From an uncultured bacterium (lineage in GTDB: Bacteria > Verrucomicrobiota > Lentisphaeria > Victivallales > Victivallaceae), in contig CASECL010000301.1 of NCBI GenBank assembly GCA_949286445.1, forward strand, positions 1 through 6,381: 6,381 bases of DNA. The letters are read 5' to 3'. This document shows, in pieces, positions 1 to 5,020 of the stretch (its first letter is position 1; each line of letters begins with the position of its first letter). The notes under the pieces are model-generated. The model ran no database searches, was not told the origin of the DNA, and saw only the letters and a program-made list of their open reading frames with translations. The translations under genes and the position numbers were made by a program.

Positions 1-56
1 ATTTTGCCGCCTTCCTGCTCGATGAAAATCCAAACGTTTCCAAGTTTCTCAGACAT
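1..56 (-). CDS. etfA: Electron transfer flavoprotein alpha subunit, N-terminal fragment (runs off window)
   Basis: Only the first 18 codons are present, starting at the ATG whose complement is at 54-56. They read MSEKLGNVWIFIEQEGGK. The VWIFIEQ-x-GGK pattern is typical of the start of EtfA/FixB proteins, especially those of anaerobes. The position directly after etfB, with 6 nt between the etfB stop and this ATG, is the standard etfB-etfA order. A GGGG-containing stretch at the end of etfB, about 9-10 nt before the ATG, is a weak ribosome-binding site. EtfA normally carries the FAD-binding C-terminal domain and forms a heterodimer with EtfB in the cytoplasm. That part lies outside the window, so identity rests on the N-terminus and gene order. 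Confidence 0.85.
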   Translation of the reverse strand, partial: MSEKLGNVWIFIEQEGGK

Positions 57-62
57 GATATA

Positions 63-959
63 TTACCCCAAAGTGTGTTCAACGATAAGTTCGTGGATCA
101 GCCCGGCGATACCTTCATCGGTGGGCTCAATCTTCTTGGCTTCACTGGCGGTAAGCACGACATTGGAAATATTCTTTACCTTGGTCGGGCTGCCGGCAAG
201 TCCGGTTCTTGAACGGTCGGCTTCAACAAATTCCGCACTCCATTCCTTGATAAGCAAGCCTCTTTCTTCCAGCTTCCTGAGTTCCGCCGCAATCGCATCG
301 GAGTCGGCGTAATCTTCTTCGGCATGAGCCTTGGATACTTCAGAAGGAGTTTTGGCCTTTTTGAATTTCATGATCTTTTTGGCCGCCATCGGACGGGGAT
401 TATTGCCGTCAATCACGGTCAGCAGGGCCGGAAGCGGAGAACGCAGAACTTCATGACCGCCCTCAATCGCCCGGCGGACAGTCACCTTGCCGTCAGCCAG
501 CTCAACCACATCTTCAACATAGCACAGCTGAGGTATGCTGAGTTTTTCCGCCAGCTGCGGTCCAACCTGGGCGGTATCTCCGTCAATCGCCTGACGGCCG
601 CAGAGAATAAGATCGTATTTGCCATACTTTCTGGCACAGCAGCTCAAAGCATAGCTGGTTGCCAGCGTATCGGCACCGGCAAATGCACGGTCGGTCAGCA
701 AAATACCTTCGTCCGCACCGCGGTAAAGCGATGCCCGGAGCACATCAGCCGCGCTGGGCGGCCCCATGGTGGCCACCGCCACTTTGACACCGTAACGATC
801 CTTGAGCTGCAACGCCAGCTCCAATGCATTAAGATCTTCCGGATTGAAAATTGCCGGCAGAGCGGCCCGGTTTACCGTACCCTGCGGCGTCATCGCGTCG
901 CCGGAAATATTCTGGGTGTCCGGCACCTGCTTGACAAATACCAATACTGTATAGCTCAC
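63..959 (-). CDS. etfB: Electron transfer flavoprotein beta subunit (bifurcating-type signature)
   Basis: EtfB pairs with EtfA to carry electrons between flavin dehydrogenases (such as acyl-CoA or lactate dehydrogenases) and other carriers. The protein has 298 residues. Visible family motifs are KQVPD (10-14), TMGPP (64-68), LLTDRAFAGADTLATS (87-102), CGRQAIDGDTAQVGPQ (120-135) and GLAGSPTKV (253-261). The GRQAIDGDTAQVGP form is the one found in ETFs that hold a second FAD in the beta subunit and bifurcate electrons. Classical AMP-binding ETFs differ here. Bifurcation itself is inferred. The protein is longer than the usual 250-270 residues because of a charged stretch at about 203-238, between the KKIMKFKKAK segment and the SPTKV motif. 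The start is GTG (complement 957-959), chosen because MSYTVLVFVKQVPD fits the family N-terminus and an AGGAG lies 9 nt upstream. etfA follows after 6 nt. A promoter-like sequence lies just upstream. Confidence 0.95.
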   Translation of the reverse strand: MSYTVLVFVKQVPDTQNISGDAMTPQGTVNRAALPAIFNPEDLNALELALQLKDRYGVKVAVATMGPPSAADVLRASLYRGADEGILLTDRAFAGADTLATSYALSCCARKYGKYDLILCGRQAIDGDTAQVGPQLAEKLSIPQLCYVEDVVELADGKVTVRRAIEGGHEVLRSPLPALLTVIDGNNPRPMAAKKIMKFKKAKTPSEVSKAHAEEDYADSDAIAAELRKLEERGLLIKEWSAEFVEADRSRTGLAGSPTKVKNISNVVLTASEAKKIEPTDEGIAGLIHELIVEHTLG

Positions 960-968
960 AATTCTTTT

Positions 969-973
969 CTCCT
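969..973 (-). promoter_or_regulatory. Ribosome-binding site supporting the GTG start of etfB
   Basis: The minus strand reads AGGAG here, followed by 9 nt and then GTG at 959-957. It is the clearest Shine-Dalgarno match in the window. It supports the non-ATG start, since no in-frame ATG lies near the conserved N-terminus. Confidence 0.7.
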
Positions 974-1018
974 GTTTATATGGATATTCAGACTATTTAA
1001 ACTGTACGACTATTTTAT

Positions 1019-1047
1019 AATATAACATGCCGGAACTGTTTTTTCAA
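1019..1047 (-). promoter_or_regulatory. Predicted sigma-70-type promoter for etfBA
   Basis: On the minus strand a TTGAAA (1047-1042) is followed after exactly 17 nt by TATATT (1024-1019). Each matches the sigma-70 consensus at five of six positions. Transcription would start near 1012, giving a leader of roughly 50 nt before the etfB GTG. The promoter lies in the 100-nt gap between the secreted-protein gene and etfB, so etfBA may be transcribed independently of the upstream genes. This is read by eye and untested. The surrounding A+T-rich sequence offers other -10-like hexamers. Confidence 0.5.
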
Positions 1048-1059
1048 GTCCGGAGCTCA

Positions 1060-1641
1060 TTATTCTGCGGCTTCCGCTTCAGCCGGCTCCTCCTGCGTCT
1101 TGGCTTTTTTCACCGTCTTCCTGAAGCGGATTCCAACAATATCAATACTGGTGGAACGGGTGGCGCGGGCAAGGAAACTGTCCTTGCCTTCTTCCAGTTC
1201 TTTCAGCTCCTTTTTAAAGGCATCTACAACGCGTCCGGATTTTTCCAGACGGCCGATCAATTTATTGAATAAAGCCAGATATCCCGCATATTTAGCTTCC
1301 GCCGCGGCAAGAACGGCATCAGGGGCGGCGTCAGATCTGACAACTTTATTAAAAGTACGGTCAAGCTCGCGAAGCTCCTTGCGTTCGCTCCGGGTCATCT
1401 CCCGGGTGAACATGCTCATATCAAACTTCAGCCGTTTCATTGGTTTGGAAACCGTTTTTTCCTCACTATCTTTGTCATTGTCTCCGCCCTTTTCCGCTGC
1501 TTTCTTCCCGGCCGGAGCTTTCTGTTTCTTTTCCGGACGGGCTTTGCCGTCATCATCACCGGTCTGAGCGGCAGTCAGCAGCGTACCGCAGCAGAACATC
1601 ACCAGAACGGCAGCTGTCGCCCGGCTGAATAATTTAGTCAT
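1060..1641 (-). CDS. Small secreted protein of unknown function, charged and helix-rich
   Basis: I do not recognise a family. Translated from the ATG at 1641 it has 193 residues. Residues 1-25 form a signal peptide: a basic start (MTKLFSR), then a hydrophobic core (ATAAVLVMFCCGTLLTA), with a plausible signal peptidase I site near TAA-QTG. The two cysteines in the core do not form a good lipobox, so it is probably periplasmic or exported rather than a lipoprotein. Residues 28-66 are a low-complexity linker rich in D, K, E and G. Residues about 70-160 look mainly helical (for example RSERKELRELDRTF and VDAFKKELKELEEGKD). The tail is acidic and Ala/Glu-rich. An in-frame TTG seven codons upstream (1662) was rejected because the purine-rich ribosome-binding stretch (complement of 1651-1658, GGAGAGAG) lies between it and the ATG. 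The gene sits between the uridylyltransferase gene (127 nt upstream) and etfB (100 nt downstream). The A+T-rich upstream gap may hold its promoter, but I found no well-spaced pair. It codes plausibly throughout, but no function can be assigned. Confidence 0.8.
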   Translation of the reverse strand: MTKLFSRATAAVLVMFCCGTLLTAAQTGDDDGKARPEKKQKAPAGKKAAEKGGDNDKDSEEKTVSKPMKRLKFDMSMFTREMTRSERKELRELDRTFNKVVRSDAAPDAVLAAAEAKYAGYLALFNKLIGRLEKSGRVVDAFKKELKELEEGKDSFLARATRSTSIDIVGIRFRKTVKKAKTQEEPAEAEAAE

Positions 1642-1768
1642 ACTCAATTTCTCTCTCCGCAAATGTTATAATAATATTGAATTTATATTTACAGTTCAGC
1701 AACGGCAATCATCCGGTTCAATTCCTCTATGGACCAAAGCCCTGCCGACCGTTTTTTCTGATTTTTTA

Positions 1769-3193
1769 TCAATCCAGAAAAATCTCTGCGCCAGGCTCAA
1801 TCCTGGTAATGCCGTGCCGGGAAACATAATCTCTGACATCTTCGGCATCGGCCATCTTCCGGACGGACAACTCCACCCGGGCCAGAGGTTCGCCATCTGC
1901 GCCGAAGGGGAAATCCACGCCTGCCGATTTAAGCATCGCGGCATTTTTTGATAATATCATCCGGCGGCTGCTTTCCACCGAATCCACCCCGGAGGCATTT
2001 TTCACCGGAGCAAAAACATCTTCCCGCACCGCCTCCATGACCATAGTTTTTTCTGCCAGAGACAATGCATCGAAAATAAAGGTTTCCAGCTTGACCGCAT
2101 TGGGGGTTTCCGGCTTCACCAATTCTCCGCAGTCATTTACAAACGGCACCTTCTTATCTGCCCGGTGGTAAGGCAATTTCAATTCCCCTCCAGCCGTCAG
2201 CCGTTCCACAAAATCCCGGCTGATAACGTGGATTGCCGGACTTCCGGCCACAAAACGCAAACTTCCGTCCGGATTACGGCTTTCCGCCAGTTCTGCCGGC
2301 AGATCACTGTATTCAATGATGGCAAGTTTGCCGTCCGCAATACAGAAATTGCCCAGTTTTTCAAACGGACCGGTCTTGGACAGCGTTATCGCGCTCATCT
2401 CGGAATTTTCCAGCACATGAAGCCCGATAAAGCGGTGATCACCCATGGGGGCAAGAGGATTATCCACCTGGAAATAAGAGAGATATTTCACCCCGTCTGC
2501 CTTCATTTTATCCAGTGCTCCGGAACGGCGCAGTGCCAGAAGTGTGCCGCCGTGTCCATCCGGGGAAAGAGACAGCGAATTCTTTGAGCCCAGAAGCAGT
2601 TTCCCATCATATCCCACCGCCGGCATCGTCCCCTGGGTAAAGAAAAACACCTGCGCCTCATCCAGTCCGAAAAATTTATTTTCCCGGAAAAAATCCACCG
2701 TCTGGGCATGATTTACCACACTGGTCATAATGTACCAGGAAAATTTCCGGCCGCTTTTCTCCCCCAGCCGGGCAATCCGGCCGGCAAAGATTTCAAACAG
2801 GCTTTTTCCAGTCACCGGGGCAATCGGAAATGTTCCCTTGGGTCCGTCGTATCCCAACCGGGTTCCCTGGCCGCCGGCAACAGTAAGAAATGCCACCTTC
2901 CCGGCATCCAGCATTTCCTTTCCTTTTTCCTCCGCCCGGCGGTAATAGTCAGCCTCCGCTTCAGAGCGGGGATTAACCGGGAAAAATGGTGCTGGATCAA
3001 GTTTTTCCGGCAGTTTGAAGTCCGGTTTTTTCAGCACATAATCTTTTATCAGCCGATCCAGCGAGGCAAAATCCAGCTCCTCCAGCTGGCCAAGCAGTTT
3101 CTTGCGCCCGCACCCGTCCAGTTCATCAAAAAAACGCAACACCTGCAGCTGACCGTAACGGGTCAGAACATCCTTGAGTTCATCCATATTCAT
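1769..3193 (-). CDS. UDPGP-family uridylyltransferase, UAP1-like (UDP-N-acetylglucosamine / UDP-sugar pyrophosphorylase)
   Basis: It transfers UMP from UTP to a sugar 1-phosphate, giving a UDP-sugar and pyrophosphate in the cytoplasm. The protein has 474 residues, close to the size of eukaryotic UAP1 enzymes. Motifs in order are the nucleotide-binding loop GGQGTRLGYDGPKG (107-120), SPDGHGG (210-216, the PDGNGG motif of UAP), QVDNPL followed by DHRFIG (242-257, equivalent to the VDN...DPxFIG sugar-site region), LPYHRADKKVPFV (340-352), and NAVKLETFIFDAL then REDVFAPVKNA (365-400). In the last of these K398 matches the phosphate-contacting lysine of UAP enzymes. These favour UAP over UDP-glucose pyrophosphorylase. 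The true substrate (GlcNAc-1-P, GalNAc-1-P or glucose-1-P) cannot be read from sequence alone. The ATG at 3193 has a GGAG 10 nt upstream (complement 3204-3207), better placed than for the second ATG two codons later. It lies 57 nt after lnt and is probably co-transcribed with it. It ends with a tandem stop, TGA then TAA. Confidence 0.9.
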   Translation of the reverse strand: MNMDELKDVLTRYGQLQVLRFFDELDGCGRKKLLGQLEELDFASLDRLIKDYVLKKPDFKLPEKLDPAPFFPVNPRSEAEADYYRRAEEKGKEMLDAGKVAFLTVAGGQGTRLGYDGPKGTFPIAPVTGKSLFEIFAGRIARLGEKSGRKFSWYIMTSVVNHAQTVDFFRENKFFGLDEAQVFFFTQGTMPAVGYDGKLLLGSKNSLSLSPDGHGGTLLALRRSGALDKMKADGVKYLSYFQVDNPLAPMGDHRFIGLHVLENSEMSAITLSKTGPFEKLGNFCIADGKLAIIEYSDLPAELAESRNPDGSLRFVAGSPAIHVISRDFVERLTAGGELKLPYHRADKKVPFVNDCGELVKPETPNAVKLETFIFDALSLAEKTMVMEAVREDVFAPVKNASGVDSVESSRRMILSKNAAMLKSAGVDFPFGADGEPLARVELSVRKMADAEDVRDYVSRHGITRIEPGAEIFLD

Positions 3194-3250
3194 CTGCCGT
3201 ATTCTCCACGATTTAGTTCAGCTATAATATACTGCGCACAAATACTTTTT

Positions 3251-4954
3251 TCAAACTCTTTCCGGTGAAACCCGGCGTCTTCCGGCAAACCATTCCGCGA
3301 TGCCGCCGGACAATGCCAGAATGTAGATACCCAGGCACAATATGCTGAACCAGTCGCCGTAACGGTTGAAAAAAGTAGGTTCCGCTTTTTCCGGTGCCCG
3401 GAAATATACTTTGGCAAATCCCCTGCCCCGCCGGACTTCCGGGCGTTCCGTACCGGGGACTTCCAATATCTGTTCAATCTTCCCGCGGGGGGTTATCACA
3501 CAGCTGCCGCCGTTGTTGCCGGTGCGGACAAAGTAAAGATTGCACTCGATTGCACGCATAATGGAATTGGCCAGATGCTGTTCCGGTTCGGAACTGACCG
3601 GATACCAGGCATCATTGGTTATCGTAGCCAGGAAATTCGCCCCCCGCCGCACCTCCTCACGGGGAACATAGGGAAAAACATCTTCAAAGCAAACCATCAT
3701 TCCGGCACGGGCCCGGCCGGGAACCGCCTCCAGCGGAGTAAACGATCTGCCGCCAACCAGGTCACGGTCCATATCAATGTATTTTACAATGAATTCCGGC
3801 AGCCAGGAGCGGAAAGGGACATATTCCCCGAAAGGCACCCGGTGTACTTTATCAAACCTTCCTTCCGGACGGGCAGTTTCATTCAGCAGAAGCGCAGTAT
3901 TGGTCAGGCCCAGCACCCGGTCACGGGCAGGAGAAAGGGCAAAATCCAGAGTGCCGATTATCATGCGCTGGGAGTTATTGTAAATTATTTCCCCAAGTTC
4001 ATTGCGGTAACGCGCCGAAAACGGAATGTTGGCAAAAAAAGGATACGGCACTGCCGTCTCCGGCCAGAAAATAATGTCCGGCTTTTCTTTCACCATTTTC
4101 CGGGTAAGGTCAAGATATATTTCCAACGCCTCTTCCGCCTGGGATTCATCCGCGTTGCGCCGCTGGGAAATATCCCCCTGCACCAGACCGGCACTGAAAA
4201 CCGGAGCATCTTCCGGAAATTCCGGATGCAGCAATATTCCCATGCCGAGCATCGCCGCTCCCGCCGCCAGAGAAAAAATCAACCCCTTCCAGCTTCTCCG
4301 GCATACCGCCAACCCCAGAGCCATTCCCCACCAGGCCAGCACAAAACTTACCCCCGCCCCGCCGGTAGTCGAACAGAGAAAAAGTAATTCACTGTGACGC
4401 CACAGCGCGGCGGAAAGAAAGTTCCACGGCAGCATGTAACTTCTGGCATATTCGTAGACCGCCACATATCCCGCCGCCGCCAGCGCGGCAAATGCCGCTT
4501 CACGCCACCAGGGCACGCGACAGAGATTTTCCGCCTCAAATCCCTGCATTCTGACTTGCCGCGGGAAAAAAAGCTGATTGCTCAAAAATGCCGCCGAACC
4601 GCCCCAAACCCCGGCAAATACCGCCATAACCGGAGCTAATAAAAACGGTATTGCCGGATGTATTTCCCTGAGCCAGAAAAAACTGATCGCCGTCCACACT
4701 GCCGACCAGACGTAAATCAGTGCAAATGCCCGCCATATCCTCCGGCGGAAAAACAGCATCATCGCCAATGCCATTGCCGGCAGAACTGCCCAGGCCTGGT
4801 TGAAAGGGGCAAACGCCAGCGCACAAATTGCCCCCCCTGCCGCGGCAAAAGCAAACTCAATTACAGTTCCGGCGGCCGACACCCTCCATTTTTCATTCAA
4901 CTTTCCCGCAGGAAGAAAATATTCAAGTATCATTTGATTTTTACCGGTTTGCAT
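3251..4954 (-). CDS. lnt: Apolipoprotein N-acyltransferase
   Basis: Lnt is an inner-membrane enzyme that moves an acyl chain from phospholipid to the N-terminal cysteine of apolipoprotein, the third step of lipoprotein maturation after Lgt and Lsp. The protein has 567 residues (E. coli about 512). It has seven hydrophobic segments before the catalytic domain (about 31-50, 53-69, 74-94, 101-124, 152-170, 200-218, 222-242). A carbon-nitrogen hydrolase domain follows (about 253-515), then a last membrane helix (about 535-556). The catalytic triad is visible: E299 in WPETA, K369 in FDKVHRVPFGEYVPF and C422 in VCFEDVFP. The supporting glutamates E377 and E424 are also present, as is the TNDAWYPVSSEPEQH motif (446-460). 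The ATG at 4954 is the most upstream possible start, because an in-frame TAA lies ten codons earlier. A second ATG seven codons in (4933) is equally possible, and neither has a clear Shine-Dalgarno. The next gene on the strand is the UAP1-like enzyme. nadB is divergent, 65 bp away. Confidence 0.96.
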   Translation of the reverse strand: MQTGKNQMILEYFLPAGKLNEKWRVSAAGTVIEFAFAAAGGAICALAFAPFNQAWAVLPAMALAMMLFFRRRIWRAFALIYVWSAVWTAISFFWLREIHPAIPFLLAPVMAVFAGVWGGSAAFLSNQLFFPRQVRMQGFEAENLCRVPWWREAAFAALAAAGYVAVYEYARSYMLPWNFLSAALWRHSELLFLCSTTGGAGVSFVLAWWGMALGLAVCRRSWKGLIFSLAAGAAMLGMGILLHPEFPEDAPVFSAGLVQGDISQRRNADESQAEEALEIYLDLTRKMVKEKPDIIFWPETAVPYPFFANIPFSARYRNELGEIIYNNSQRMIIGTLDFALSPARDRVLGLTNTALLLNETARPEGRFDKVHRVPFGEYVPFRSWLPEFIVKYIDMDRDLVGGRSFTPLEAVPGRARAGMMVCFEDVFPYVPREEVRRGANFLATITNDAWYPVSSEPEQHLANSIMRAIECNLYFVRTGNNGGSCVITPRGKIEQILEVPGTERPEVRRGRGFAKVYFRAPEKAEPTFFNRYGDWFSILCLGIYILALSGGIAEWFAGRRRVSPERV

Positions 4955-4977
4955 TTGAAAAAAACAACAATCCGGTG

Positions 4978-5020
4978 TAATTTACCACTGTTTCTAACAT
5001 TTTGAAAGTCTGGTAAATTA
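4978..5020. repeat. Perfect 10-bp inverted repeat in the lnt/nadB divergent region
   Basis: TAATTTACCA (4978-4987) and TGGTAAATTA (5011-5020) are exact reverse complements separated by 23 bp. Arm centres are 33 bp apart, close to three helical turns. The right arm ends on the A of the nadB ATG. The left arm lies 24-33 bp upstream of the lnt start. The layout suits a two-armed operator controlling one or both genes, or an mRNA hairpin hiding the nadB start. The function is inferred; the repeat itself is directly visible. Promoters here are weak by eye. On the plus strand TTGAAA (4955-4960) and TGTAAT (4976-4981) are only 15 nt apart, so I do not call them. Confidence 0.75.

Noticed and set aside
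324..1025. Plus-strand open frame of 233 codons
   Set aside because: It is antisense to etfB, which is unmistakable, and its product has no family features.
1030..1053. Hairpin after the secreted-protein gene as a Rho-independent terminator
   Set aside because: The stem has only 5 solid base pairs plus a mismatch and a wobble, and no U-run follows on the minus strand.
1642..1662. TTG start giving a 200-residue version of the secreted protein
   Set aside because: The GGAGAGAG ribosome-binding stretch would lie inside the gene, and the ATG at 1641 gives a better signal-peptide start.
1696..1944. Minus-strand open frame of 82 codons overlapping the end of the uridylyltransferase gene
   Set aside because: It overlaps the conserved C-terminal part of that gene in another frame and lacks any recognisable sequence of its own.
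3223..3228. TATAAT on the plus strand between lnt and the uridylyltransferase gene
   Set aside because: No plus-strand gene follows it. On the minus strand no well-spaced -35 accompanies the A+T-rich stretch.
3575..4387. Plus-strand open frame of 270 codons
   Set aside because: It is antisense to lnt across the catalytic domain. It is a shadow, with a composition typical of a reversed reading frame.
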